NCBI RefSeq assembly: GCF_007004135.1
Contig: NZ_VJMG01000072.1
Location: 1-64,000 of the forward strand
DNA from: Affinirhizobium straminoryzae
GTDB taxonomy: Bacteria; Pseudomonadota; Alphaproteobacteria; Rhizobiales; Rhizobiaceae
Reading direction: 5' to 3'
DNA length: 64,000 bases
Made by a program: the position numbers and the translations under genes. A model generated the notes under the pieces. The model had not been told where the DNA came from. It searched no databases and saw only the letters and a list, made by a program, of their open reading frames with translations. Shown piece after piece: positions 16,881 through 25,819 of the stretch. Within the stretch, counting starts at the first letter, position 1. Each line of letters begins with the position of its first letter.

Positions 16881-17723
16881 CTATTCCTCGACGATCGTGT
16901 TGCGCAGCGTGCCGAGCCGGTCGATCTCGACCTCGACGACATCGCCGGGCTTCATCCACAGCGGCGGATTGCGCTTGGCGCCAACCCCGCCCGGCGTGCC
17001 GCTGACGATCACGTCGCCGGCTTCCAGCCGGGTGAAGCTCGAGCAGTATTCGATCTGGCGGGCAATGTCGAAGATCATCTGCGCGAAGGTCGCATCCTGC
17101 ACCACCACACCGTTCAGGCGTGTCTGCAGGCGAAGCTCCGGCAGGGGACCAAGCTCGTCCGGCGTCATCATCCACGGACCGAAGGCACCGGTATCGGGGA
17201 AATTCTTGCCCGGCGTGAACTGGTGGGTGTGATACTGGAAATCGCGGATGCTGCCGTCATTGTAACAGGCATAGCCCGCAACATGGTCCATGGCGTCGGC
17301 GCGGGAAATGTAGCGACCCGGCTTGCCGATGATGACGGCGAGTTCGCCTTCAAAATCGAGATGCGTCGAGACCTTCGGACGCACGATCGGCGCCAGATGA
17401 CCGATCTGGCTGTTGGCGTAACGTCCGAAAATCGTCGGATGCTCCACCTCGGCGCGGCCGGTTTCCTTACGGTGCATCTCGTAGTTCAGGCCGACACAGA
17501 TGATCTTGTCCGGGTTCGGAATGACCGGCAGCCACGTGACCTCGGAAATGGGTGTCGTTGCAGCCGGCGCCACGGCCTCTGCGACCCCATCCAGACCGGC
17601 AGTGACGGCGGACTTCAGGTCAGGGTAGCGCGCGGCCAGAACGGCTCCGGTGTCGTGAAAGGTGTCGCCCTCGACGACGCCCCAGGTGGGGCGTCCCGCA
17701 AGCGTGACGGTCGAAAGTCTCAT
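16881..17723 (-). CDS. Fumarylacetoacetate hydrolase-family protein
   Basis: A 280-residue FAH-family enzyme, which hydrolyses or isomerises acylpyruvates and related 1,3-dicarbonyl products of aromatic ring cleavage. The N-terminal extension (about 1-70) precedes the catalytic domain. KIICVGLNYEMHRKE and the metal-binding DFEGELAVIIGKPGR plus YNDGSIRDFQ are visible, with GDVIVSGTPGGVG near the C-terminus. These residues bind Mg or Ca in the family. It is the distal gene of an aromatic-degradation operon (MFS, FAD hydroxylase, extradiol dioxygenase, amidohydrolase) and probably acts on the ring-fission product. Fumarylpyruvate hydrolase or HHDD isomerase are possible specific roles. Confidence 0.87.
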   Translation of the reverse strand: MRLSTVTLAGRPTWGVVEGDTFHDTGAVLAARYPDLKSAVTAGLDGVAEAVAPAATTPISEVTWLPVIPNPDKIICVGLNYEMHRKETGRAEVEHPTIFGRYANSQIGHLAPIVRPKVSTHLDFEGELAVIIGKPGRYISRADAMDHVAGYACYNDGSIRDFQYHTHQFTPGKNFPDTGAFGPWMMTPDELGPLPELRLQTRLNGVVVQDATFAQMIFDIARQIEYCSSFTRLEAGDVIVSGTPGGVGAKRNPPLWMKPGDVVEVEIDRLGTLRNTIVEE

Positions 17724-17759
17724 GGAAGTCTCCTTTGTCGGAACGGTGAGGGGCGTCGA

Positions 17760-19076
17760 TCACGCCCGCTGCATATGGTCGGGAAGGTGGCTGATCCGGC
17801 GGAAGCGCTCGATCGTCCGATCCGGGAAGATGAGAGCGAATGCGGAGATCGCACCGAGGATCAGGATGGCGGCCGTGAACAGCATGGCATTGGCATAGCC
17901 TGCCGAAACATGATCCGGCCCCGCCGTCTGGACGATGGTGCCCGTCAGCGCATTCGAGACGAGCGCCGACGCAGCGTTGGCCGAATAGATCACCACAATC
18001 AGGCGGCCGCGCTGCACGGCCGGCGCAATCGCCCCGAGCGTGATCGGGCCATAGATCGTCGTGAGGCTCGGCGCGGCAAAGGCAATGGCGATGCAGGCAA
18101 GCTGCAGCGGACCGCTGACATAGCACGAGGCCGCCAGCGCCAGGCCACTGATCAGCAGCGCATAGCCGGAGGCGCTGCCGAGGGTCACCCGCTTGCTGAC
18201 ACCCTTCTGCAGCATGCGCTGGGCAATCCACGAGCCGAGCAGGAGGAGCGGCGACTGGAAGACGTAGACCGCCGAGATGATCGAACCGGTCTGCGTCTGC
18301 GAATAGCCGAGGCCCTGCTGCAGGAAGGGGGGGAGCCAGGTGGCGGACATCCCAACGATCCAGTAGGACATCGTCGACATCAGGATCACGCCGATCACGG
18401 TCGGATCGAGCCACAGTTTTGCGGCGGGAACCGGCGACTGGTCAGATTGAGGTCCCTTCTCGACATGCGACGTGGCATGCGGGCCCTCGCCGCCGATCAT
18501 CAGCCAGGCGACGATCCAGACAAGGCCGATCAGGCCGCAGAACAGGAAGCCGGTACGCCATCCATAGGTGACGATGATGTAGGTCAGCAGCGGCCCACCT
18601 GCGAGCAGACCGACGCTGATGCCCTGCAGCACGATGGCACTCGGCACGGAGCGCTTGTCAGCCGCAAACCAGTTGTGGCAGGCATGCAGCGCCGTGGGAA
18701 GGCCAGGCCCCTCGCCGAGGCCGAGCAGGATGCGGCAGGCCACGAGAACGGTGATGGAACTCGTGAAATAGATCGGGATCTGCGTGAGCGACCAGATCGC
18801 GGCGAGGGCGACGAGGATCCATTTGACCGGCACGCGACCGATGACGAACAGACCGACCAGCACGCCCGAAATCGAGAACAGCAGGAAGAAGCTGCTGCCA
18901 ATCAGGCCGAACTGCTGCGGCGAAATGGCCAGTTCCTTCATCATCGGCACGGCGGAAAGGCCGAACACCAGCTTGTCGAAGAAATTGAGCGTTTGAAACA
19001 GGAACAGAAGCAGAAGCACGGCGTAGGGACGCCATGTCTGGGTCTGTGATATCTGCGTGTGCGGAATGGTCGTCAT
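17760..19076 (-). CDS. MFS transporter, anion:cation symporter type
   Basis: A 438-residue inner-membrane transporter with about twelve predicted helices and a central hydrophilic loop at about 205-225. The N-half pattern (LNFFDKLVFGLS..., and RILLGLGEGPGLPTALHACHNWF after helix 4) matches the ACS family, which imports organic anions such as aromatic acids, phthalate and hexuronates. It is placed between the FAD hydroxylase and the FAH-family hydrolase in the same operon, so import of an aromatic carboxylate is the likely role. Specificity is not readable from sequence. Confidence 0.88.
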   Translation of the reverse strand: MTTIPHTQISQTQTWRPYAVLLLLFLFQTLNFFDKLVFGLSAVPMMKELAISPQQFGLIGSSFFLLFSISGVLVGLFVIGRVPVKWILVALAAIWSLTQIPIYFTSSITVLVACRILLGLGEGPGLPTALHACHNWFAADKRSVPSAIVLQGISVGLLAGGPLLTYIIVTYGWRTGFLFCGLIGLVWIVAWLMIGGEGPHATSHVEKGPQSDQSPVPAAKLWLDPTVIGVILMSTMSYWIVGMSATWLPPFLQQGLGYSQTQTGSIISAVYVFQSPLLLLGSWIAQRMLQKGVSKRVTLGSASGYALLISGLALAASCYVSGPLQLACIAIAFAAPSLTTIYGPITLGAIAPAVQRGRLIVVIYSANAASALVSNALTGTIVQTAGPDHVSAGYANAMLFTAAILILGAISAFALIFPDRTIERFRRISHLPDHMQRA

Positions 19077-19116
19077 GTTCTCCTCCAGAATGACGGATCA
19101 CACCTTTTGAAGCCGC

Positions 19117-20697
19117 TCAGGCCGAGATGGCCGTGCAGGCAGCTTCGAGCAGGTCTTGAATGTGCGTGAGATCGGATGCGGCGCCGTAGACGTAATGGTC
19201 CGGGCGCACGACGGCGGCGATGGCCCCATGCCTGTCGAACCAGGCAGCCAGAACGCCGTCGCGTTCGCGAAGGACGGCGGCGTCAGTCGTTCCGGCATCC
19301 GCCGGCGCGATGAGCCGCGTATCGATGTCCGGGAAACGGGGCGCATGGCCGGCAAGATCGGTTGCCGTCACGTGGCGGGCATCGAGCACGAGGCGCCAGA
19401 CGGGTCCGGTCAGCCTGTCGAGCAACTGGTCACCGTCCTCCGTCAGCACCGCCGGCTGCGGGAACAGCAGGCCCCGCGCCGGAACCCCTTCGGCGGCGAT
19501 CAGCCCGTCTTCCAGCGGCGGTACGATATCCTGCCGCGTCAGCCTCAGCGGCTTGCCACCGCCATCGACCAGAATGCGCGCGTCGCGCTCGGCGGCGGCC
19601 TGCGGATCACGCTCGCAGATCGCCTGACCGATGGCCTTGATCCTGCCGGTCAGCGTCTGCACGTGTTTCTTGCGCTCGACGGTATAGGTGTCGAGCAGCG
19701 CATGGGAGGAAGCACCCTTCAGGATGCGGTCCAGACGCCAGACGAGATTGGCGACATCCCTCAGCCCCTGGCACATGCCCTGACCGATGAAGGGCGGCTG
19801 CTGATGCGCGGCATCACCGGCGATCACCACGCGACCCTTGCACCAGTCATCAGCGACCAGCGCATGGAACCGGTAGGCTGCGGCGCGCCACAACTCACCC
19901 TGGTCCGGCGTCAGCCAGCGCGACAGCAGGCGCCAGACATTCTCCGCTTCGGTCATGACGCGCGGATCCTCGCCCGGCAGCAGCATGATTTCCCAGCGAC
20001 GATGGTTGCCCGGCCCCATCACATAGCTTGCCGGGCGCGAGGGATCGCAATATTGCGCCGAGCTTTGCGGCAGCCGTTCAAGAGCCTCCTCGTGGACCTT
20101 GACGTCGATGACGAGCCAGGGCTCGTCGAACACCAGATCTTCGAGCGTGATGCCTGCAAGTTCCCGCACGCGGCTGGAAGCACCGTCGCAGCCGATGAGG
20201 TAGCGCGCAGCAACATTGCGCGTCGCGCCCTCCGCCGTCTTCAAAGTCACCGTCACGCGCTCGGTACCGGCATCGAAGGCCGTCAGTTCGGTTCCCAGTT
20301 CGATCGTCACGTTGTCGAAGCTGTCCGCATGCCGGCGCATCACCGCCTCGACCGGCGGCTGGGTAAACACCATGCTCGGTGTGTAGCCGAGCGGATAGGG
20401 CGGTGGCACCATGTCGATGTGGCGGATCAGTTGTCCTTGCGCGCCGTAATGTTCGGAAGCGGTGAAGGGGGCAATGAAGGGCATCACCTCCTCGGCAATG
20501 CCCATATTGTCGAAATGCCGGAGGATTTCGTGGTCGATGGCAATGGCTCGCGGCTTGTCATAGATGTCCGTCAGACGGTCGACCACGAGAACCCGGTGTC
20601 CGCGGGCGCCGAGCATGCCGGCAGCCACCGCGCCGGCCGGGCCGAAGCCGGAAATGAGGACATCATAGGTCTCGGGAAAGAGGGTATTGTCAGTCAC
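19117..20697 (-). CDS. FAD-dependent aromatic hydroxylase (MhpA-like)
   Basis: A 526-residue class A flavoprotein monooxygenase. It has the dinucleotide-binding GFGPAG (about 17-22), the GCDGASSRVRE (DG) motif, and the FAD-binding GDAAHQQPPFIGQGMCQGLRD, which is close to that of 3-(3-hydroxyphenyl)propionate hydroxylase. A thioredoxin-like C-terminal domain follows, as in MhpA/phenol hydroxylases. It starts with GTG at 20697, the only plausible start before the Rossmann fold, with GAAGAG upstream. It would hydroxylate a phenolic acid to a catechol for the extradiol dioxygenase encoded 33 bases upstream. The exact phenol is unknown. Confidence 0.87.
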   Translation of the reverse strand: MTDNTLFPETYDVLISGFGPAGAVAAGMLGARGHRVLVVDRLTDIYDKPRAIAIDHEILRHFDNMGIAEEVMPFIAPFTASEHYGAQGQLIRHIDMVPPPYPLGYTPSMVFTQPPVEAVMRRHADSFDNVTIELGTELTAFDAGTERVTVTLKTAEGATRNVAARYLIGCDGASSRVRELAGITLEDLVFDEPWLVIDVKVHEEALERLPQSSAQYCDPSRPASYVMGPGNHRRWEIMLLPGEDPRVMTEAENVWRLLSRWLTPDQGELWRAAAYRFHALVADDWCKGRVVIAGDAAHQQPPFIGQGMCQGLRDVANLVWRLDRILKGASSHALLDTYTVERKKHVQTLTGRIKAIGQAICERDPQAAAERDARILVDGGGKPLRLTRQDIVPPLEDGLIAAEGVPARGLLFPQPAVLTEDGDQLLDRLTGPVWRLVLDARHVTATDLAGHAPRFPDIDTRLIAPADAGTTDAAVLRERDGVLAAWFDRHGAIAAVVRPDHYVYGAASDLTHIQDLLEAACTAISA

Positions 20698-20730
20698 GGC
20701 AAAGATCTCTTCAGCGAATAGGGCAAGGCA

Positions 20731-21624
20731 TCAGGCGCGGGCGAAGGGAACGGCAAGCTGGGCCTTCTTGCAGGCCTCGCTCTTCGGCGGGGCGATGCCC
20801 CAGTGATCGGTACGGCCAGGCGGCCAGACCCATTCGTCCGGTCCCTTGACGCGGTAGTCATCATCGACCTGCAGCACTTCGGCGGTGTATTCGATGACAA
20901 CGCCATGGGGATCGACGAAATAGGCAAACACGTTGTCACCCGGACCGTGGCGCCCGACGCCCCAACCGATGGGATGACCCTTGTCGACCACCAGGCCGGA
21001 GCCCCGCATGACGGATTCGAGATCAGGCATCAGGAAGGCAATGTGGTTGAGGCCATTGACCGGCGCCTCAGCCAGCACCACGGCATGATGATCGTCATTG
21101 CAGCGCAGGAAGGCCATCATCTTGGACCGGTCGGTCAGGCGGAAGCCGAGAACATCGCGATAGAATGCCGAAAGCGCTTCGATGGCGGTGCTGTTGATAT
21201 TGACATGCGCCAGCCGCTGGACCCGGTTGGCCACGCCCCTGCCCTCCCGCCGCTTGTCGCCATGCACGAATTCCAGAACCGAGCCCTGCGGCTCGCGGAT
21301 CACAAGGCGGATGCCGCCCGCCGGACCGTCCGCCGGACCGATGTCGCGCAGGATCTCGCACCCCGAATCCGCCGCGCGGGTCCGCAACGCCTCAAGCTCG
21401 TCCCGGGCACGGACGCGGAAGGTGATCTTGCGCAGTTCGGAAGCGTCGCCGGCCTTCAGTTCCAGGACATGGAAATCGTCGCCAGTTGCCGCCAGAAACA
21501 CCTTGCCCTGATGTTCGCCGACCTGTTCCAACCCCCAGATGCGGGTATAGAAATCGACGGAAGCGGGCAGATCGGGCGTTGAGATCTCCACGCTGCGCAG
21601 CGCCGTGATCGGAAAGTCTGTCAT
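20731..21624 (-). CDS. Type I extradiol dioxygenase (VOC superfamily)
   Basis: A 297-residue two-domain vicinal-oxygen-chelate protein. The second domain keeps the iron ligands H140 (RLAHVNINS), H194 (LNHIAF) and E245 (GVVIEYTAE) and the active-site RHGPGDN, as in catechol 2,3- and 2,3-dihydroxybiphenyl dioxygenases. The first domain lacks such ligands, as usual. It would open a catechol ring made by the MhpA-like hydroxylase. Its start overlaps the stop of the amidohydrolase gene by 4 bases (ATGA). Notably, it is a type I enzyme beside an MhpA-like hydroxylase, whereas MhpB of the classical pathway is a type III (LigB) enzyme. Confidence 0.87.
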   Translation of the reverse strand: MTDFPITALRSVEISTPDLPASVDFYTRIWGLEQVGEHQGKVFLAATGDDFHVLELKAGDASELRKITFRVRARDELEALRTRAADSGCEILRDIGPADGPAGGIRLVIREPQGSVLEFVHGDKRREGRGVANRVQRLAHVNINSTAIEALSAFYRDVLGFRLTDRSKMMAFLRCNDDHHAVVLAEAPVNGLNHIAFLMPDLESVMRGSGLVVDKGHPIGWGVGRHGPGDNVFAYFVDPHGVVIEYTAEVLQVDDDYRVKGPDEWVWPPGRTDHWGIAPPKSEACKKAQLAVPFARA

Positions 21625-22679
21625 CGGGATGCCTCGTCGAGCGCCAGGAATGCGGATGCGTTGTCAACGGTGAGCTTTTGCCGGAGGTCAGGCCGATCGA
21701 AGGCCTCCTCCAGCCGGGCGAGAGGGTCAGCCTCCCGGAAATTGAAGGGATAGTCGGTGCCGATCACCACGCGGTCCTCGCCGAAGACGGCAACGAGGCG
21801 TCGCAGCGTTTCGGTGTCGAACACCAGACTGTCCACATAAAGCCTGCGCGCCAGCTCAACGGGAGAGGATGCCATGCTGTCCTTGAGCGCCGGGAAGCAG
21901 GCATGCGCCTGTTGCAGCCGGGGCAGCAGCGACAGAAGTGTGCCGCCGCCATGGCTGAACGCAATCCTCAATCGAGGAAACGTGGCAAGAAGCCCGCCGG
22001 TGATGGCAGAGGCCGCGGCAAGCCCGACATCCGTCGGATAGGCGAGCGCCTGCTGCAGCGCGGCAGGCCCCACCAGCCGATCCATGCCGGCGGGACGCAC
22101 CGCATGGACGAAGACGGCGGCTCCCAGCCGTTCGGCCTCGGCAAAGAAAGGGAGGAACCGGGGATCGCCGATCACGGCGCCATTGATGTTGCTGCCGATC
22201 TCCACGCCGCGAAGGCCGAGTTCGCCCATGGCGCGATGCAGTTCGCGGATGGCAAGGTCGATATCCTGCAAGGCCACACCGGCAAGACCGACAAAGCGGC
22301 CCTGCCCTTCCGCCACCAGCGCGGCAATCGTATCATTGACGTAGCGGACGAGATCATCGGCGGCATGCGGATCGAGCCAGTAGCCGAACAGTTCCGGCAT
22401 CGGCGACAGGGCCTGCACCGCGATGCCCATCCGGTCCATGTCCTCGATCCGGCGGCTTGCCACCCAGCAGGCATCGCTGATCGTGCGATAGGGCTTGTCG
22501 TCGATGACGACCGTCGCATGACAGGCATCAGCAGGCACAACAGACGGCCAGCCGCGGGTGGACTGACCGAGCGACGGCAGCGGAAACCGGCCCGGCACCA
22601 CATGGCAGTGAATGTCGATCCCACGGCATGCGCAGCCACCCGTATGGATCCCGCTACCCTTCAACCTCTCCGCCATCAT
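21621..22679 (-). CDS. Amidohydrolase-2 family protein (ACMSD-like decarboxylase/hydrolase)
   Basis: A 352-residue TIM-barrel amidohydrolase of the ACMSD branch. It starts with ATG at 22679 behind GGGAGG; a longer start at 22706 lacks a good site. The mononuclear metal site is recognised as HCH (IDIHCHVVPGRFP), the barrel histidines in the HAVRPAGM and FSHGGG segments, and the aspartate of GTDYPFN. Family members decarboxylate or hydrolyse aromatic acids and ring-cleavage products (aminocarboxymuconate semialdehyde, gamma-resorcylate, 5-carboxyvanillate). As first gene of the operon it may make the phenol that the next enzymes hydroxylate and cleave, or process the ring-fission product. Confidence 0.82.
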   Translation of the reverse strand: MMAERLKGSGIHTGGCACRGIDIHCHVVPGRFPLPSLGQSTRGWPSVVPADACHATVVIDDKPYRTISDACWVASRRIEDMDRMGIAVQALSPMPELFGYWLDPHAADDLVRYVNDTIAALVAEGQGRFVGLAGVALQDIDLAIRELHRAMGELGLRGVEIGSNINGAVIGDPRFLPFFAEAERLGAAVFVHAVRPAGMDRLVGPAALQQALAYPTDVGLAAASAITGGLLATFPRLRIAFSHGGGTLLSLLPRLQQAHACFPALKDSMASSPVELARRLYVDSLVFDTETLRRLVAVFGEDRVVIGTDYPFNFREADPLARLEEAFDRPDLRQKLTVDNASAFLALDEASR

Positions 22680-22733
22680 CTCCGCCTCCCAGCTTTCCTT
22701 CGTCATATTCTGGATATTTCTTCATCGCAAGGC

Positions 22734-22749
22734 AAAATTTATAAATTTT
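22734..22749. promoter_or_regulatory. AT-rich perfect palindrome, probable GntR operator
   Basis: AAAATTTATAAATTTT is a perfect 16-base palindrome in the 122-base spacer between the divergent aromatic operon (start 22679) and the gntR gene (start 22802). It stands out in GC-rich surroundings and is well placed to act as an operator or as part of overlapping promoters. Confidence 0.5.
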
Positions 22750-22801
22750 TTTTGGAACGACAAAGATGTATAGAAAGAGTGGCGAAATGGAATGGGGAAA
22801 C

Positions 22802-23524
22802 ATGACGACGGAGCTGCAAGCCAAATCCAGCGAGAGCCCGGCAACGCTGGCGACCAGCGTTTACGAACGGCTGAAGACGGACATTCTTGAAACGCGTCTG
22901 GAACCCGGCCGGAAGCTGCAGCTACGCTTTCTGACCGAGCATTACGACGCCGGCCAGACGCCGCTTCGGGAAGCGCTCAACCGGCTGACGACCGAAGATC
23001 TCGTCATCGGCAAGGAGCAGCGCGGCTTTTTCGTGAAACCCGTCAGCCTCGAGGAGCTTCGGGAACTCACCAAGACGCGACGCTGGGTGGAAGGCTTGGC
23101 ACTGAAGGAATCCATGGCCAATGCAACCCCGGAGTGGGAGGAAGCGCTGCTGGTCGCCCACCACCGCCTGGAGCGCACCCCGCGTTCGCTTGATCCGGAA
23201 AAATTCGAGAACAATCCGGAATGGGAGCGTCTTCACCGGATCTTCCATGCGCTTTTGATCGGCAATTGCGGGTCACGGCCGCTGATCGGCTTTTGCGAAC
23301 AGCTGGCCGACCGGCTGCAGCGCTATCGGGCGCTTTCCAGCCGCAAGGCCTTTCGGGTCCGCAATGTGGCGCAGGAGCATGCCGACATCCTGAAAGCCGT
23401 GCTGCAGCGGGATGTCGGCGAGGCCGTGAGACTGCTGGAACACCATTACAGCCAGACCGCCGATTTCATTCTGGAGGATCTGAAGAACGCCGCTGCGCTG
23501 CACGGCAAGGCAGCGGCGCTTTAG
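22802..23524 (+). CDS. GntR-family regulator, FCD subfamily
   Basis: A 240-residue GntR regulator. The winged helix covers about residues 15-80 (SVYERLKTDILETRLEPGRKLQLRFL, then AGQTPLREALNRL) and an FCD domain follows (LHRIFHALLIGNCGSRPL, QEHADILKAVLQRD). The CsiR/VanR-like architecture and divergent placement make it the likely controller of the aromatic operon at 16.9-22.7 kb. The ATG at 22802 is chosen for GGGGAA just upstream; an ATG at 22766 would add 12 residues. Its stop lies only 12 bases from the convergent esterase gene. Confidence 0.88.
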   Translation: MTTELQAKSSESPATLATSVYERLKTDILETRLEPGRKLQLRFLTEHYDAGQTPLREALNRLTTEDLVIGKEQRGFFVKPVSLEELRELTKTRRWVEGLALKESMANATPEWEEALLVAHHRLERTPRSLDPEKFENNPEWERLHRIFHALLIGNCGSRPLIGFCEQLADRLQRYRALSSRKAFRVRNVAQEHADILKAVLQRDVGEAVRLLEHHYSQTADFILEDLKNAAALHGKAAAL

Positions 23525-23536
23525 GATTGAGCGCCG

Positions 23537-24484
23537 TCAGCCTGGCATGTTTTCCTGAATGAATTGCAGGATGTCGGGTCCGAGGCTTTCGTCTGGGGTG
23601 CCGACATGCTCGATGATCGAGATGTGGTTGTGCCCGAGCGCCGTCTTAAAGGGCGGCAGCCTGCCGTCGCGGGCAAACAAGGCATCGATCAGACGTTTGT
23701 TTTGCCGCTGGATCTGCGGCATGTCGAATTCGGCAACAGCGAGAAAGACCGGCAGCCTGCGATCGCTGATGTGGCGGAGGATCGACATGGCGGGATATCG
23801 GCTCGCGTCGTCGCCGTAATAGGCCTTGTCTGCAGGCGAAAGATCCTCGGTATCGGCGGTCGGCACCGAGATGAGGATCAGACCCCGAACCCCGTCATCG
23901 GGCTTGCCGGCGGAAGTGATGACGCCATAGGTGGCCGCGTGGGTCGCACCGGCCGAGTTGCCGGAGACGAAGATGGCCGAGATGTCTCCCGGATGCTGGT
24001 CCGGATGCTCCCGCAGCCAGCGGACGGCCTTTCCGATATCCTCACCGCCGGACGGGAAACGGGCCTGTGGCGCAAAGCCGTAATCGATCAGCACCGTTTC
24101 GATGCCGTGGCGGGCAAAATAATAGCCGACATGCGCCACGTCCGCCTTGTCCCCCCGCACGAATCCGCCGCCATGCGCGAAAACCAGAATGGGTGGCTTG
24201 GTTCCCGCCGGTACGGTCTGCGGCAGGTAGAGATCCAGCCGCTGCCGCTCGCCCTCGCCGTATCGGATGTCCCGGACGACGCTCACCCCGTCCTTCGGCG
24301 CGGCGTCGTGCAGCGGCCGGTAGAGGTCGCTCACGCCCTTGACCACATCCGGACCGAGCCTGTCGCCGAAGGCACGCACAGCCGCACCCACCGAGGGCGG
24401 ATTGGCCGCCATCTGGGCCCGAACACCTCCGCCGCCAAGCAGAAGGCAGCCGAGCGCCACCGCCGTTACACAACCTCGCAACAT
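23537..24484 (-). CDS. Secreted alpha/beta-hydrolase, carboxylesterase type
   Basis: A 315-residue alpha/beta-hydrolase with a Sec signal peptide (about 1-24, ending VRAQ). The oxyanion HGGG motif (VFAHGGGFVRGD), nucleophile elbow GNSAG (SGNSAGATHAATY), acid in AEFDMPQ and histidine in LGHNHISII are all present, so it looks active. The family (BD-FAE/acetylxylan-esterase-like) hydrolyses short esters. The ATG at 24484 is preferred over an adjacent GTG; GGAGGAGA lies upstream. Distal gene of the ABC/ThDP operon, it probably releases the transported acid from an ester in the periplasm. It ends 12 bases from the convergent gntR gene. Confidence 0.85.
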   Translation of the reverse strand: MLRGCVTAVALGCLLLGGGGVRAQMAANPPSVGAAVRAFGDRLGPDVVKGVSDLYRPLHDAAPKDGVSVVRDIRYGEGERQRLDLYLPQTVPAGTKPPILVFAHGGGFVRGDKADVAHVGYYFARHGIETVLIDYGFAPQARFPSGGEDIGKAVRWLREHPDQHPGDISAIFVSGNSAGATHAATYGVITSAGKPDDGVRGLILISVPTADTEDLSPADKAYYGDDASRYPAMSILRHISDRRLPVFLAVAEFDMPQIQRQNKRLIDALFARDGRLPPFKTALGHNHISIIEHVGTPDESLGPDILQFIQENMPG

Positions 24485-24592
24485 CACGTCTCCTCCTCAA
24501 ACGGGTTGCGCACCGGCCTCCCCGCCGGTTGCGCAACCGCAAAGCCGAGCACTCCCCTCGGCAGAGCCTTCGAACAGCCTCTGGCCGCAGCG

Positions 24593-25027
24593 TCAGGCCG
24601 GCATTCCCGGTGCAGCGCGGAAACCCGCCTTTTCAATGCCGGCGATTGCGCAGGCCTCGTCCTTATCGCCGATGTCCCCGGAAATCCCGACGGCGCCGAT
24701 TACCGTGCCGTCAGCGTCCAGAATGAGCACACCGCCCGGCGAGGGCACCATCCGGCCGGCGCTGACCGAGGCGAGAACGGTGATGAATGTCGGGTTCTTG
24801 GCGGCGCGCTCGGTCAGCTCGCGGGTCCCGAACCCCATGCCGAGCGATCCCCAGGCCTTTCCGTAGGCGATGTCGAAGCGCACGATGCCGGCACCATCCT
24901 CGCGCTGGAAGGCAACCAGATGGCCGCCGGCATCGAGAACGGCCACGACCAGCGGCGCAAGCGAACGGGAACGGGCCTCGGAAAGGGCGGTTTCGATGAT
25001 GGTGATCGCATCGGAAAGTTTGAGCAT
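24593..25027 (-). CDS. HbpS/GlcG-family protein
   Basis: A 144-residue protein of the GlcG/HbpS (haem-degrading domain) family. The typical pattern is visible: VVAVLDAGGHLVAFQREDGA, then DIAYGKAWGSLGMG, and VPSPGGVLILDADGTVIGAVGISGD near the C-terminus. Such proteins are found in many catabolic operons with no firmly assigned function; HbpS binds haem, and GlcG sits in the glycolate operon. No signal peptide is seen, so it is cytoplasmic. It lies between a permease and the secreted esterase in a seven-gene operon. Confidence 0.85.
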   Translation of the reverse strand: MLKLSDAITIIETALSEARSRSLAPLVVAVLDAGGHLVAFQREDGAGIVRFDIAYGKAWGSLGMGFGTRELTERAAKNPTFITVLASVSAGRMVPSPGGVLILDADGTVIGAVGISGDIGDKDEACAIAGIEKAGFRAAPGMPA

Positions 25028-25051
25028 GTCGGAATGTCCTTGAGAAATGAA

Positions 25052-25819
25052 TCAGCGGTGGACGGCCTGCCAGCGCAGCAGGCGCCGCTCGGCCATGGAA
25101 AGAAGACGGCTGCCACACAGCCCGATGGCACCGAGGATGACGATGCCGGCGAAGAGATCGGCGGACCGGAAGCTGCGGCTTGCCGCCAGAATGCTCTGCC
25201 CGAGTCCCGCGCGGCTTGCCAGCATTTCCCCAACCACCGCCAGAACGAGCGAGATGGTGAGGCCGAGCCGCAGGCTGGCAAGGATCATCGGCATCGCGCT
25301 CGGCAAGGCCAGCTTCCAGATCACCTGGAACCGGCTGAGGCCCAGCACCGCGCTGACCTCGTAGAGGCGCGGCTCCATGGCGGCAAAGCCGTGGATCGTG
25401 GCCAACAGCATCGGCCACAGCGCCCCGAAGGCAATGACGACCAGCACCATCTGGTCGGAGAAGCCGAGAAAGGCGATGGCAACCGGGATCATCGCCGAAG
25501 CAGGCAGCGGACGCAGCAGTTCCAGCGTCGGCGCAATGAAGGCGCGAGCCCGGCGCGAAATGCCAATGAGCGCGCCGAGCAACACACCGACGGCGGAGGC
25601 CAGCAGCCAGCCATACAGCATGCGTTCCACCGTCTCGACGGTCTGCGCCAGAAGCGGACCACCGGACAAGCCCTTGACGAGCGCGGCATAGGTGCGCTCC
25701 GGTCCCGGAAAGAAGATCGGCGAGATCAGCCTGGCGTCGGTCACCAGCTTCCAGCCCAGGATAAAAAGCACGAGCGTAAGAACCCCAAGTGCAAGCTTGC
25801 GGAAGGAAAGGCGGTTCAT
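25052..25819 (-). CDS. ABC transporter permease, SsuC/TauC type
   Basis: A 255-residue inner-membrane permease with six predicted helices. The family EAA loop reads RLYEVSAVLGLSRFQVIWKLALPSAMPMI. Its ATG overlaps the stop of the preceding permease gene by 4 bases. The two permeases are different proteins and probably form a heterodimer, unlike the homodimers usual for taurine or sulfonate importers. It works with the ATPase at 26589 and the binding protein at 29216. Confidence 0.92.
   Translation of the reverse strand: MNRLSFRKLALGVLTLVLFILGWKLVTDARLISPIFFPGPERTYAALVKGLSGGPLLAQTVETVERMLYGWLLASAVGVLLGALIGISRRARAFIAPTLELLRPLPASAMIPVAIAFLGFSDQMVLVVIAFGALWPMLLATIHGFAAMEPRLYEVSAVLGLSRFQVIWKLALPSAMPMILASLRLGLTISLVLAVVGEMLASRAGLGQSILAASRSFRSADLFAGIVILGAIGLCGSRLLSMAERRLLRWQAVHR

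Noticed and set aside
23515..23535. Six-base inverted repeat GGCGCT/AGCGCC as terminator
   Set aside because: It overlaps stop codons in a 12-base gap and is too short to claim.
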